A stretch of 64,000 nt of DNA from Zygaena filipendulae (GCA_907165275.2 OU015659.1:352501-416500), one strand, 5' to 3'. Counted from the stretch's first letter, positions 36,480 through 49,200 are shown. Numbers and translations: made by a program. Notes: generated by a model from the sequence alone, not told the origin.

Positions 36480-36966
36480 CGGCTGCGATCAGTCGTTTTA
36501 ATGATTACTTAATTTTTAGTAAAGGTTTTAAAAACAAAACTCCGCGCTCAAAAACGAAAATTAATGTTAATTGGCATTGAACTAAATTAGTTAATTCCAA
36601 TCAACATTAATTAACTTTACTATACTTTATTTTTTGATGCCAATAGGCTATTTGACAATTTTTTCATAAAAAATATTAGACACGTATTTTTTCTTTTTTC
36701 ACGTAACGGAGATACGTTGAGTCGAAATGTTGCGTGACGTCACAAGCAGGCGCAGTTTTTAGCTGCGTTATGACGTTACGAGCCATGCCATGCTCCCAAA
36801 CTTTAATGCGCTTCATCCAGATATATTTTCATTAATTTGAAAAAGCAAAAAATACGTGTCCATTATTGTTTTATTATTTAACTGACGGACTAAATAGAAT
36901 TTAGAAAACAAAAGTAGTCAAATAGCCTATTAACATCAACTTAATTAACATCTCTGAGTGCTGCGG
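36480..36966. mobile_element. Foldback MITE-5 interrupted by MITE-1
   Basis: The left part (GGCTGCGATCAG, TTAATGATTACTTAA) and right part (AACATCTCTGAGTGCTGCGG) belong to the 37263-37500 family. They are separated by MITE-1 copy D at 36642-36931. Confidence 0.7.
36642..36931. mobile_element. MITE-1 copy D
   Basis: Inverted ends AATAGGCTATTTGAC and GTCAAATAGCCTATT, 290 bp. The terminal bases differ from other copies in both ends together, so the two ends still match each other. Interior has ACACGTATTTTTTC and GTGACGTCAC. Confidence 0.75.
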
Positions 36967-37262
36967 TCTGGTTTTTAAAATATTTACTTAAAATTAAGTT
37001 ATCATTAAAACAACTGAGAGTGTCGCCTAAATTTAGATCAATATTTTTCTTATCTCTTTTTAGAGATGAACAATCAAAATATTTACACAGAGCATAGTTA
37101 CATAATATACAAAAAGAGATCTGTTGGCCAAAGATTAGTCTTCGAAATAGAGTTATGTTGCTTAAAATAATACCTACTTCACCTAAATTGTTGACAGGTT
37201 TTTTTGACAACTAAGTATGCCTATTTATCTATTATAAACTTAAGATTAATTATTGTTTTCTT

Positions 37263-37500
37263 ACGGCCGCACTCAGAGTCGACTTTAATGATTACTTAGT
37301 TAAGTATAGATTTGTAAAACAAAACTGCCGCAATCAGAGACGTTCAGTAAATTAATGTTAACTGGCATTTAATGAGATGTAACTTAATTAGTTAAATGCC
37401 ACTTAACATTAATTTATTAAACTTGTCTGATTGCGGCAGTTTTGTTTTAAAAATCTATACTTAACTAAGTAATCATTAAAGTCGACTCTGAGTGCGGCGG
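37263..37500. mobile_element. Foldback MITE-5, ~238-bp near-perfect palindrome
   Basis: The outer ~73 bp of each arm match almost perfectly (GCCGCACTCAGAGTCGAC at the left, GTCGACTCTGAGTGCGGC at the right). The inner arms continue pairing to a short centre near GAGATGTAAC. No ORF. A transcript would form a long hairpin. Confidence 0.8.
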
Positions 37501-38551
37501 TTAGTGTATAAGAAATTGTTAAGGACTCCGGTCTGGCAATTGCTGTGATGTAAGATATGACGAAATTATTAAACTTCTGTACATAGTTTCTTTAAATAAT
37601 AAAATATAGTACATTATCTATACGAATGTATCGCAAAACACAGATGAGAAATTTATTTTTAGAATTTTATGTAGCAAAATTTATTCACCCAAACATTTGA
37701 AATTTCCTCACCGATGATATTTTGTTCGTGTTTAACATAATTAAATATTTTAAACCGTATTACATAAAGGTTATCTATATAGGTAATTAGGTACTTTTTA
37801 TTTTTTCAAAATTGTTTGAATTTTTTAGGTTTTTTAGGCTTTTTTTTTAAGTAATTTTTTTTTGTTTACAAGAGATTTTCATCCAATTTAACTTCAATTA
37901 ACTTCTTTATCACACGATTACTGAATAGCTTGGTTCGTTACATGTCGAATATTATAAAAGTACAAGAATTTGTGTCTTATATTAAAAGGCAACGAGCTAG
38001 GTTCATGGCTAGAAGATAGGCTAGAATTCAGTTAGGTAGGTACCTAGCTAGTTTGAGTCAAGTTGGCATCAACTAAGTGAATTGTTACATTAAATTCTTA
38101 AAAAAATATCTTGAATATAATGTATTTATTTGGTAGATATTAATAAAAAAAATCTTTGTCTTTAATAAACAGAATAAACAGTGACTTTCGAAATTTGTGC
38201 CAAATTTGAAGGACAAAAAGAAAAACTCCCCCAATTACAATATTTCTTTTAAATAATATTTAAACCTTAATTTTACCTTAAAATAGTACCAGTAGGCAAG
38301 TATTTTATTCATAGAATATAGGTTTGTATGTAATAACATTCCAATGTGCAATTTTAATAAGACGTATACAAGAATGATTATTATACCTACGTTTTTATGT
38401 GAAATTAAAAATAATTGAAAATCAGAAAATATAAGATTTATGAATGTGAAATTATAACTGTTGTATAATTTGAACACCACCTTCTCCTTTCCAAAAACTA
38501 ATTAATATACCAAATTAAGAATATACAATACGCATGTACCTACCTATAAAT

Positions 38552-38789
38552 GGACATAGATAAGCAATAGTGTGTTAACCCACACTGGAGAAATTTTGAG
38601 TAAATTAAAGTTTTATAAAATTATACCGCCATTTTGTGTCAACATTTTTGAGGCGTAATATTTAGTTACATACTTAAACAATGTAATAAGGTAAACATAT
38701 AATTAAAAAACGTTCTCTGCCTCTCAATAAATCGTTCTGAATAGGTAACTTAATTTTGTGGGTTAACATATTATTGATTATCTGCGTCC
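38552..38789. mobile_element. MITE-2 copy 3
   Basis: Opposite orientation to copy 1: starts GGACATAGATAAGCAATAG, ends TTATCTGCGTCC. Confidence 0.75.
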
Positions 38790-38946
38790 ATATCACCAAG
38801 CCGACCTGTGAAGCTCATCGGAGGCGGTCGCAGTCTAAGGTAGCCTGTACCAGTGTAGTATTACGCCACATCTCGTTTAGTTTCATGCTAATGCTACAAC
38901 GGATTACCATGAGGTTTTCTTCAATAGATAAAGTGAACGACGTATA

Positions 38947-39330
38947 GTTTATCCTGAAATTCCTGCGGGAACTCCGAAATGGGGATGTTGACTACTTTTG
39001 AAAATCAAATATCTAATTAGTCCGTCAGTTAGAAAATAAAAAGCAATAGACACGTATTTTTTGCTTTTTCAAATAAAATTAAAATATACGGAGATAAAGC
39101 GCTATAAATTTTAGGGTGAGGGGGTCGTGACGTCACTAACCGCTAAAACCGCCATACAAACTGTCAGAATAGTGACGTCACGCGAAATTTCAACTCAATG
39201 TATCGCCGTTATTTTTTGATCACGTATAAAAGAAGAAAAAATACGTGTCCAATACTTTTTATTAATCTACAAGACGGGCTAAAAAAAATAGTCAACATGC
39301 CCATTATTGCGGGTGAAACCTAGGGGGGCA
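38947..39330 (-). mobile_element. GCGGGAATTCC-family copy split by MITE-1
   Basis: The head is cut after TGCGGGAACTCCGAAAT at 38980 and resumes at about 39306 with TGCGGGTGAAACC. The interruption is MITE-1 copy E. Confidence 0.7.
38978..39305. mobile_element. MITE-1 copy E
   Basis: Ends AATGGGGATGTTGAC and GTCAACATGCCCATT, 328 bp, inserted in the short element above; the flanks fix both boundaries to within a few bases. Confidence 0.78.
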
Positions 39331-39424
39331 GCTGCCCAATTTATCACAACCTTAGAATGAAAGTGACTTAACTCAAAAGTCTCAACAGAGCTATCACATA
39401 ACATACTTAAATGAATAGCGTGAT

Positions 39425-39660
39425 ATTATAATGAAATGAAATGAAAAACAATTTATTGAACACCACAAACAGTACAATAAAAAAGAAAAAAAACAGAAAG
39501 TATTAAGTGGCTCCAAATGGCGGCCTTATCACTATAAAGCGATCTCTTCCAGGCCACCGGGCGGAGTATGGAGATATTTGTTACAGTAAAGACAGTAGGC
39601 AGGTGGTGCAGCAATACAGCAAGTTAAATCTAAAAATGTTTATAAATTATTATAAGTAGG
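39425..39660 (-). mobile_element. LINE 3'-end fragment
   Basis: On the - strand it reads GCCTGGAAGAGATCGC, AAGGCCGCCATTTGGAG, then TTCAATAAATTG and TTTCATTTCATTTCATT. This tail is common after reverse-transcriptase ORFs in Lepidoptera. Only non-coding tail is present. Confidence 0.55.
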
Positions 39661-39701
39661 TATATTAATAAATCGAAGCTGTGTTAACTTTATTTATAAT
39701 A

Positions 39702-39865
39702 CTAGCTGTGCCCCGCGGTTTCACTCGCGGCAATTTCGGTGTTCCCGCGGGGATTCCGGGATAAAAAGTAGAAGAAGAAGAAAGAAGAAGAAGAAAATAC
39801 ATTTATTTCAGCACAACACACAAGAAAAAGAAACAAACATAAGCAGTGCCTAATCTAAATTTGTA
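39702..39865. mobile_element. Element head joined to a LINE-type tail
   Basis: A + strand GCGGGAATTCC-family head (39702-39769) ends at AAAAAGTAGAAG and runs directly into a - strand AATACATTTATTTCAGCACA tail with GAA repeats (39766-39865). Confidence 0.5.
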
Positions 39866-40915
39866 CACAATAATAATATATATTTTGGACCAAAAATGGA
39901 CCAAATGGAGAATGAAAAATAACGGAGTCGTTGGCAACGCCAGCAACTCTTCGATAAATAATAGTGGACTGTATGCGGACGGCCTGGATGTCTCTTTTAC
40001 ACTCGTCGGTTAAATAAAATAACTATCGAAGCTTGTTACCTCGCAATCCCGGGGTAATACTCCTTCCTGGCTTCCTCCCACGGACACTGCGAGAGGTCCT
40101 TCAGGAACCACGGCACGATAGGTAAATGTCCACAAAAAAACACACGCGGAGCAGCTGCTGGTATTGTTTAAATATTCAGAAAGATGATGAAGGAAAATAA
40201 CTTAATAAAATAAAAATCGCTCCTTATCCGGAGGGCGAGGTTCTTTAATCAAAACCACAGAACAGAATAGAATCCAGACAAAAATCAATAATTTTTCACA
40301 CGCGTTCCAAACAAATTTAAACCAGTCTTGACAAATAATAAAAAGGCTTTCTTGTGTGCCAGTAACTCTGTCCTCTGAGCCGTGGTTCACACATAGAGGA
40401 AGGAAAGCGCCGAATTAAGGTACATATTGTAACGTGGTGCTAACGCCCATGGAGGTAGTACGTTCTTTTTTTCATCTAAATTCAAAATTTATTTTTCCTG
40501 AGCGTCGGCGTTATTGTTTTGTTTTTTCTTTCGAAATTTTTTCACGCTGCGTAAAGCAACTACGCTGTGATTTGTCTTTTAAATAAATTAAATGAATATA
40601 TTATAATCTTAAATATCTGCAAGCTATAATATAATCAAAAATCTACAACTTAAATTACAAAAGGAAGCTGTTCACTAAACAGCTTCCTTCTTTGGATATC
40701 GAAACTACTTTCTTCAACCTATCTACAATCTTTACTTGAAAACTTTGGATCTTCTGCTGTTCCTGTTCCTTCTTCCTCCTGATCTTCGCATCCTGGCCGA
40801 CGCCACTGCAGCTTCGGACTCTACGTCTACCACGGATCGCGAAGGTCAGTGATTGTTTTGTATATATTTAAACTTACTCTTAGATTCTGTACTGATTACA
40901 CAAAATTATAAATTT

Positions 40916-41151
40916 GGACATAGATAAGCAATAGCGTGTTAACCCACACTGTAAAAATTTTGAGTAAATCGTGTTTTAAAAGTAGGAGCGCCATTTTGTG
41001 TCAACATTTTTTATGTTCAATATTTAGTTACATATTTAAGCAGTGTAATAAGGTAAACACATATTTAAAAAACGTTCCCCAACTCTCAATAAACCGTTCT
41101 GAATCAATAACTTAATTTTGTGGGTTAACATGTTATTGCTTATCTGCGTCC
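40916..41151. mobile_element. MITE-2 copy 4
   Basis: GGACATAGATAAGCAATAGC to TTATCTGCGTCC, 236 bp, very similar to copy 3. Confidence 0.75.
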
Positions 41152-41338
41152 ATTTATGAACCGTGTTTTTCTCACGACCCGTTTCAATATTATTGACCCT
41201 CAAAATATACGACGAAACAAACATCGGTTTAATTATAATAGTCAACCGACGAGTGTTTGAAAATAATAATTAAAAAACACAAATAAATGTTTACTGGCGC
41301 CACCATATTTCTTGCATGCTCTGCCGACCCTGTGTACT

Positions 41339-43521
41339 GTAACTCCGAAATTATCGCGGGTGAAACCGCGGGGCACAGCTAGTTATATATAACTTTGAAT
41401 TTAATACAATAATATGTATAATATTATTAAACAAACCATATAAAATATAACTATTGATAATAATTCTCATTTAAATGTGTTTCCATTACAACAATAACGT
41501 GTGTTACGCGTAACGTGTAACCACATTTGGGTTTTTCAGCATTGAAATGTACCTAAGTGGTAAGTAGCTAGATGTACATTTATGTTTTCCTCGTCGAAAA
41601 TTTTTAATATTGTCACAAAAAATTGGGTCTTACAGCTGTTCGCCGCGGTTTCACCCGCCTTAACTTCGGAGTTCCTGCGGGAGTTCTGGGACAAAAGTAT
41701 CCTATGTCCATCTCTGTATATGGTACAGACTGTACCCTTGACAACGTGTACGCAAAGTTTCATGGATATAGGTTGAGCGGTTAAAACGTGAAAGTAGACA
41801 AACAAACAAACACATTCGCGTGAATTACTATTCACACTAAGGATTAATTAATTAATTAATATCTATCTATCTAGACATATAAATAAAATTGAAGTGTCTG
41901 TTTGTAATTTCAAATAAACAGCTTTTTACTAAATACATACGAAAGTATATACGGTACTAACATAAAAAAAAAAATTCTGTCTGTTGGTTCCGGGTACCTA
42001 ATCTCTGAAACGACTGGACCGATTTTAGCGGGACTTTCACTGACAGATAGCTGATGTTATAAGGAGTAACTTAGGCTACTTTTTATCCCGGAATTCCCAA
42101 GGGATCTCTGAAATTAACGCTGGTGAAACTGCGGGGCAAGGCTAGTTATTTATATCCCTACGGTACTAACGACTCGGCCGCTCAAGTAATCCAAGAAGAG
42201 CATGCAAGAGATATTATCTATGTCTCTTTAGATTAGGCACTGTTAATGTTTGTTTCTTTTTCTTGTGTGTTGTGCTGAAATAAATGTATTATCTTCTTCT
42301 TCTTCTTCTTCTAATCCTTACCTTATAAATGCGAAAGGGATTTTTTTTGTTTGTTTGTTTATAAGGCTTTCACGCCTTAACTACTTAACCGATTATCATG
42401 AAATTTTCCCACACGTCGTCAAGGTTACAGGAAAGGACATAGGGTATATTTGATCGTTGTGTTCCCGCGGGAATTCCGAAATAAACGCGGTTATACTAAC
42501 TCACAGTACGTGAAATATATACACGTTTTTATTTGTCAAAATCTTTGAGGTGGTAGGTACCTTGACTTTTTATACATACCTATCTAGATACCTACAAAGG
42601 TAGGTATTTACGTTTTTTGTTGGATATCATTGCACATCCTTACTAATTTTATCTGTTAATGCGCAAGTGAGTTTGTTTGTTACGCTTTCACGGCCAAACG
42701 GCTCAACCGATCACCACAAAATTTTGCATACACATTGTCAGGGGTACAGAGAAGAATATAGGCTACTTTATATCCCGGAATTCCCACGGGAATTCCAAAA
42801 TAAACGCGGAAGAGACTACATTAAATTTTGCATACTAATTAAGAAGAAGAAGAAGAAGAAAGTAGAATTACACATTGTCAAAGGTAAGTGCAGAAAAAAT
42901 ATAGGTTAGTAAGTACTTTTATCTCGGAATACCCGCGGGATCTCCGAAACTAACGCGGGTGAAACCGCGGGGAACAGCTAGCCTTAAAATAATTGATCTA
43001 GATACTTCCCTACTGGATTTAGGTTAAAGGCACATCTATAAGTACGGAAAGTTTATTCCGTGGTCGATGTTTGGTTTAAACCAAGTGTTCGATAAAATTA
43101 CTCACAACACTTTTTTGTCTATATTCAGCCTGGCAATATAATATATAAATATATAAGTAAACAGCGATATATCGCAATTGTTAATATGTGGTTAATTAAA
43201 ACTAAATATGTAAATTGAAATAAAATTGAAACCACGAGTACACAATTAAACGGCAATTTGTCGAACCAAATCGTTATTTAAGTTCCATATACTGAAAAAT
43301 ACGTTTCTACACTTCCACACTGAATAAAATATGTATTTAACGTTTAGAAATCCTGACCAATATGATAGAGCGAAAAGGGAGTTTTTTGTTAAGATTTCAA
43401 CCGATCATCAAGTTTTGCATACACTTTTTCAGGGATAGAAAAGGACATAGGGTACTTTTTATCTGTTATTCCCGCGGGAACTCCGAAATTAACGTGGGTG
43501 AAACCACAGGGAGGAGCAAGT
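41339..43521. mobile_element. Cluster of GCGGGAATTCC-family copies
   Basis: Copies at 41339-41386 (-), 41633-41846 (+), 41871-42151 (-, long-arm subfamily), 42312-42498 (-), 42634-42820 and about 42830-42980 (-, consecutive) and 43385-43521 (-). A + strand LINE-type tail with a CTT array is at 42232-42310. The density suggests that the element lands repeatedly beside older copies. Confidence 0.6.
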
Positions 43522-44058
43522 GTCTATATTCTTGCTAGAACTTCAATTGGTTTTTAACAGCAGAGAATTTTCGTGGGTGAAAATATCCAAAAATTAATGG
43601 AACCTACATAAAGTGGCCGTATTGCTTACTGAAGTTTTGGTCAGCAGGGCAATTATGTAACTTTTGTTGATATTATATTTCAGTTTCAATCAAAAAAATA
43701 GCGATTTAATGATTTATTAATCATGTTTAAATAGATTCACCTTTTGAAGTAGGTATGTTGATTTTTGTTGATTTGTAGATATTGTAGGTGTCAAAACGTG
43801 CATATTGTAATCGCAAAACCGGCATGTTTTTGGTTCCAATCGAAAAATGATAGAAACAAAAGTGACATAGGTAATAGTCCCTCTGAGCTTTGATCATGAG
43901 GGTTAATTTCAGCGACGGGTCTCCACTGAATAGATACCTATCAATTTCCCGTTGCCTTTGCGTGGCGCCGTGACCAAAGATACTTCGATTTTTTATTACA
44001 AATAAAATATGGCCACAGTACACGGCCAAGTAGTAGAACCGTGATATAGAAATAGGTA

Positions 44059-44320
44059 CTAGCTGTTGCCGCGGTTTCAACCACATTAATTTTAGAGTTT
44101 TCGTGGAAACTCAGTGAAATTTATTCTTAGCTGACGTCTGCTTCATATAAACTATCTAGCTACTAAATTTTAGCCTCATAGGTAAAATAGTTTTTGAAAT
44201 TTTGTGTTTAGCTTCAGGTATTCAACTTGCGTTTAAATTGACACGCAATCGGATGAACGATACGGCTATAAACGTCAACTTAATGAATAAACAAATAAAC
44301 AAACATTGATCTTTTTAAAT
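44059..44320 (+). mobile_element. GCGGGAATTCC-family element, old copy
   Basis: Head CTAGCTGTTGCCGCGGTTTC; the dyad and middle are diverged, the tail has AATAAACAAATAAACAAAC. Confidence 0.45.
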
Positions 44321-44683
44321 TATTATTTGGATAAATACAAAAACTGTAAAACTTCTATTGTTAGAAAATTGTGTAAAGATATGTATGTAGCGCCATCTGT
44401 TGTTCAGTAGAGTTACGAACTTAAGGACAAGCTGAGAGAGCTGTCTGTGTTTATGCTACGCGATAGGAGGTTGCGCTAAAATAAATTTAATAAAATAATA
44501 ATTTGTTTTGATGTGAGTAGAATGGGGAAGGGTGGTACTATTGGAATCATTGATGTAATTAAGGCTACAAAAACTTGATGATGAAAGGGTTTCCAAACAG
44601 ATAGTTCTATTACGCAGAATAAATATCTTAAAATCACTTGTAATTTGATAAAAAAATAAAAATAAAACGGATTAGATAATATA

Positions 44684-45192
44684 CACACCGGCAAAATTAG
44701 CGGAACATAAAAAGGCAGAGTATAGAAATAATTACGTATATATATTAAAACAAATAATAATTAGACGTGAAGTAATAAATTAATATACATCTTTTAACAC
44801 TTTAAAAGTTTGTAATAAAATTATTAAATTTTATTTAAAATAATAATAAAAAAAACACTTTTTCTCTAATTTGTGGGCACACAAATAATGTTGCAAATTA
44901 AAGATTACTGTGATTTTAACACTAAATAAATGAACGATTAATAACGTGTGTTTCCCCTTCGTGATTTAACTTTTATTTGCAACATTGTCTGTGTTCTCAC
45001 AAACTACAGATTTTTTTTATTTTTTTTAATTTTGATAATTTTTAATAAAATTTAACTAAAAACTTCTTAAAGTCGATGTTAAAAGATGTATATTAGTTTA
45101 TTACTTCATGCCTGATAATAATTTGTTTTAATATATATACGTAATTATTTCTATACTCTGCCTTTTTATGTTCCGCTAATTCTGCCGGTGTG
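44684..45192. mobile_element. Foldback element with TA target duplication
   Basis: Ends are CACACCGGCAAAATTAGCGG and its inverse with one change near the tip, followed by over 100 bp of near-perfect arm pairing (ATAAAAAGGCAGAGTATAG on both arms). TA flanks both tips, as for Tc1/mariner-type elements. The 509-bp copy has no transposase ORF. Confidence 0.75.
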
Positions 45193-45603
45193 TATATTTA
45201 ATAACTTAGAAGTAGGTGGGGTACCTACGATCTGCATAATTAAGATAACTGTTTAAATATTACATGCCATTCTATGAGCATAAGTTATATTTGGATATAA
45301 TATTATAGGTATGTACCTATTTACAATCATTATAAAAACAAATAACTGGATATCTGTGGCACTTTACTCGTATTTATTTTCACTTCAATACATAAAATGT
45401 GATTGTTTGAGCGAAGTAAAGTCAGTAGCAGAAACATGTTATCACTTTGACGGTCATTGAACCTGTTATTTCAATGGTGGCAAAGTTCAGACTGACTAAA
45501 GTGTTAACATATTGCTTCAGACTGTACATACATACTTGTTAATTATATCTATCAGTATAACTAGTAAATGAATATATATCAATAAATTCTATCAATGTTA
45601 TCC

Positions 45604-45770
45604 ATGCTAAATGCGAAACTAACTCTATCTGTCCGTCTGATATCTTTTCACGCGTTAACTACTCAACCGATCGTCATGAAATTTTACATACACGTTGTCA
45701 GGGGTACAGAAATAGAAATGGGGTACTTTTTATCCCGAAATTCCAGCGGGAACTCTGAAATGGAAGCAAA
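45604..45770 (-). mobile_element. GCGGGAATTCC-family element
   Basis: GTTGTCAGGGGTACAGAAAT, GGGTACTTTTTATCCCG and a diverged head CCAGCGGGAACTCTGAAATG. Confidence 0.55.
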
Positions 45771-46031
45771 TAGATCCACTATTTGGGAAACCCATGGAAA
45801 CCCTATTAAAAGAAGAACAAGAAATTGGTAAAATATTATGTTTTATTATCAAGTGTTTTATTTTTATTTTATTTACATAATACACAGCTCTCTTAAACTC
45901 TGTACACATTTATGATTAAATCGACTGCCATTGACGTATAACATTATATGTATAGGTATTATACTATAAAAAAAACCGGTAAAGTTATAAAACTAAGTAA
46001 ATGGCTCGTCACTTATAGTACTAATTAGTGT

Positions 46032-46052
46032 TTTATTTTGAAGTTCTTTATT
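46032..46052 (-). terminator. P450 polyadenylation signals
   Basis: AATAAA occurs on the - strand at 46047-46052 and again at 46032-46037, about 60-80 nt after the P450 stop codon, a normal distance for a short 3' UTR. Confidence 0.55.
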
Positions 46053-46110
46053 AAATTTCTTAGCTCCCGGGTTAATACTTAGGTATAATAAAACTAATTT
46101 CTTTTAAGCA

Positions 46111-46277
46111 TCAATCCCTGATATTCAACCGTATCCAGTCACCCCCTTTCATGCGTAGATTGAAGCTCTCTATTGCCAGTTCCGCCGGTATGCAAGTTTT
46201 GGCGGCCGGAGACACCACCATGGTCAGCAGGAGCTGATACAGCATCACTTTCACCTCGCATAGTGCAAATCTTGACC
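46111..46277 (-). CDS. CYP9A-like: P450 last exon
   Basis: Two bases complete the Gly of the haem loop, then 54 codons and TGA at 46113-46111. It starts SRFALCEVKVMLYQLLL, the helix L segment after the haem cysteine, and ends GGDWIRLNIRD. The acceptor is TTTGTTAAG. The exon has no stop in this frame and aligns with the CYP9A C-terminus, so the gene is not truncated at this end. Confidence 0.85.
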
Positions 46278-49200
46278 CTTAACAAACAAAAATATTATTT
46301 ATATTATGTCAATTACGCGGGACTTGAACGCGATGTTTTCCGTGATCTCGATTGAAACAGACTCACAAATCGGCCGCAACGATGCGGAACACATCTTGCA
46401 ACCGGATCTGAACCACTGGATTGAGTTCCATCGTTTGAAGGTTCTCTCAACTGAACGTCACTACTACGCGAGGATAGTGCGTGAAGCGGTTGAAATAAAG
46501 GAACACAAAACTTTCAATCGAGATGACGGATATAGGTTGCCTACGACATGGGATCCTATTATTCAAAAAACAAAAAATCGTTGCGGCCGTCCGGAACCGG
46601 TGAATGCGGACCGAGTGAGTGTAGTGTGCAGGGACCGTAAAAGTGCATCTAATAAAAAAGACATCCAGTGAGGGTAGATGAAGAATCTGCTCGCGCGGCT
46701 CGCTATCGACGCCGCAATGCTTTAGTCAGCCTGTGACCACGGCGTGATGCAACTCAGCCGAAACGTCAGGCAAAAAAGGTAATAAAAAACATCGCGTTCA
46801 AGTCCCGCGTAATTTACATAATATAATGTGCTCAAAACGCGAATATCTAAAAACTTTAAAAATATTATTTATTTTTTGTTAGAGTATAAATGAATGTAGT
46901 GAAACCTATCACGGGCGGCCGGGTATCGCGCGAACGCATCGCATTATGGGCTCCGCTGAAAATCAGCGCTGCCGCATTCTATGCGACAGCATATGCTGAG
47001 TCGGTGTCCAGTTTGGCATCGCAACAAATACTTAACATTTTACATACCTACTTGTATTTTTTTGTATTATTATTTAAGGTATTTTTATGTTGATGCCAAA
47101 TAAAGTATATGTCTATGTCTATGTCTATGTCTATCACTGAAAATCTGAAAAATAATTTTGCCGACAAATGAAACTTTTTTCATGAATTGAAAAAGATAAA
47201 TCTAAGGTTTACCTACAGACAAACTCAGATCTGTCATGAAAAATATTAATATACCAACTATACCCCGGGGCAACTATACCCCTGGGGCAACTATACCACG
47301 GGGCAACTATACCCCGGGGCAATTATCCTGGTTTTACCCTAGGTACAAGGACGTAAAGACGTAAAAACAAAAAACGAGGTTACTGTACTTGAACTAGCAA
47401 TACAAAGCTGTGAAGGGGGGATATTTTATGGGTGCTAGGTATCATTATAATTGTATTTATTGACGTCAAAAAGAGCCACATTATGGGCAAACTTTGACAA
47501 AAAATTTCTGACTCTAACTTTGATAAATCATCCTTTTTAGCAAAGTTGAAAATCTACATCGATACTTAACACACAGAACACTATGGAACGAATCGTCATG
47601 GCACGTTAACGATTATAGATTGTCAACTTGGCTAAGGGGGCAGACCATATTTTCTCACCTATACAATTTCTGGGACCAAGCCCGAAGGGCATGTATGTGA
47701 ACGGCTTGATGTTGTGTTTGTTCTCTTCCGAGAAGCGCTCCGGGTCTAGTTTGAGCGGGTCGGGGAAGTACTCCGCCGATCTGTGGATCGCCCATATCGG
47801 TATATTGACGGCTTCTCCTTTGCGGATCTGGAAATAAAAAAATTCAGTCGTTATTATCTACTATTTAATCTTTGTTTCTACCTTTCGTAATTATCGAAAT
47901 TTCAAAAAGTTAGAAATATACGTAGTTATCAGTTTTCTTTCTATTCATCTTTCATTATTTGTTGTGAAAAAAGGTGAGTTCTACTTTAATTATCTGATAA
48001 AAACATACTTAATTATACGTAATATACGATTTCAAATCACCATTTCATCTAAAATAGTTTTTATAAATGCTTATTTACTGATTACTCTATAATATTGTCT
48101 ATGTCCATTGGACCAGGGCCCTTATTCAATATGACCATAACACGGCGCGTTAAGAAAAAACGTCACAAAAAATGTTACTTACGTTCTTAAAAAAGTTTTA
48201 CTTCCAAAAAACAAATTTACTACGTTTATTATGGCATACGGAATATTACTTTCTAATATTTTGTCACCTGGAACGTTTGGGAATGTGTTTTTGGGAGAGT
48301 ATGGGCAAGGAATGTTGTTAGTCATACTGAATAAGGGCCCTGGTTTGTAAAAAAACTGTGAAGGTTATGAGAAAGTGACTGCCATAGTATTCTTAGGCTT
48401 GAGATACTTGATAGTTAGAGAGATATAACTATATTAATAAATAAATTAAAAGCTTACGATGTAGTCTTCTGTGGCGTCTTTGTTGGCTCTCCCACAATTG
48501 TAATCTTTGACGCATTTTCTGTCTGTACCTATAGCTGGTGGCCAGAGTCTTAATACCTCTACAAAACAAAATTTTGCATTTGAAATTCTCTCTCTCTCTT
48601 CTGTGAAAGCTTCAATGAAAGATGTTATTTAATTCACCATTAATATATTGGATCATTCCACCGTATCATTTCCTACCTGACACTACCATATCCATGTAAA
48701 CCATTTGCTGTATGGAATTGAAGTCGATTTTCCCATTGTTTTTCTCGTGCGTTTCTTTTATTTCCTTGGCCAGCTTTTCTTGGATGTCAGGGTTGACGGC
48801 CAGCTCGTAAAGCAAGAAAACCATCACCGAGGATACTGTCTCGAAGCCAGCGAAAAGGAAGAGTGTCGCTTGTGCTGTCAAATCATCGTCGGTCCATACT
48901 GTCATATAAAAAGTGCTATTAATGTTTTTATTTAAAATAGTATTCAATTTAATTTTACGAGTATTACGTAGTGTTGGTCGAAAACTGCAAACTAGTATTG
49001 AAGTTGTAGTGGACTTACGTCCTATTTCCAAAATCACTACATAGTATAAAACAAAGTCTCTTCCCGCTGCCTGTCTGTCCCTATGTATGATTACATATTT
49101 AAAACTACGCAACGGCTTATCATGCGGTTTTCACCAATAGCTAGAGTGATTTATGAGGAAGGTTTATATCTATATTTTATACTGGAATTCCAGCAGGAAC

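Larger units (their letters stand above)
35399..46031. other. Intergenic DNA between the ETS and P450 genes
   Basis: Convergent intergenic interval (ETS on +, P450 on -). It is dense in foldback and MITE elements (36.48-39.33, 40.92-41.15 and 44.68-45.19 kb), LINE tails (39.42-39.87, 42.23-42.31 kb) and GCGGGAATTCC-family copies (41.3-45.8 kb). Stretches 35.4-36.4, 37.5-38.5, 39.9-40.9 and 43.5-44.05 kb show no feature I can name beyond a perfect 12-bp hairpin at 40661-40689 and two short coding-like - strand segments near 40.05-40.17 and 40.74-40.85 kb, listed under findings. Confidence 0.55.

Noticed and set aside
40661..40689. Histone-type 3' stem-loop
   Set aside because: The 12-bp stem with CACTA loop does not match the histone GGCTCTTTTCAGAGCC pattern and no histone gene is adjacent.
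48899..49112. N-terminal extension of the I-helix exon frame
   Set aside because: It crosses the splice acceptor at 48899 into intron and a repeat; the upstream exon at 49845-49750 joins in frame with CYP9A-like residues.
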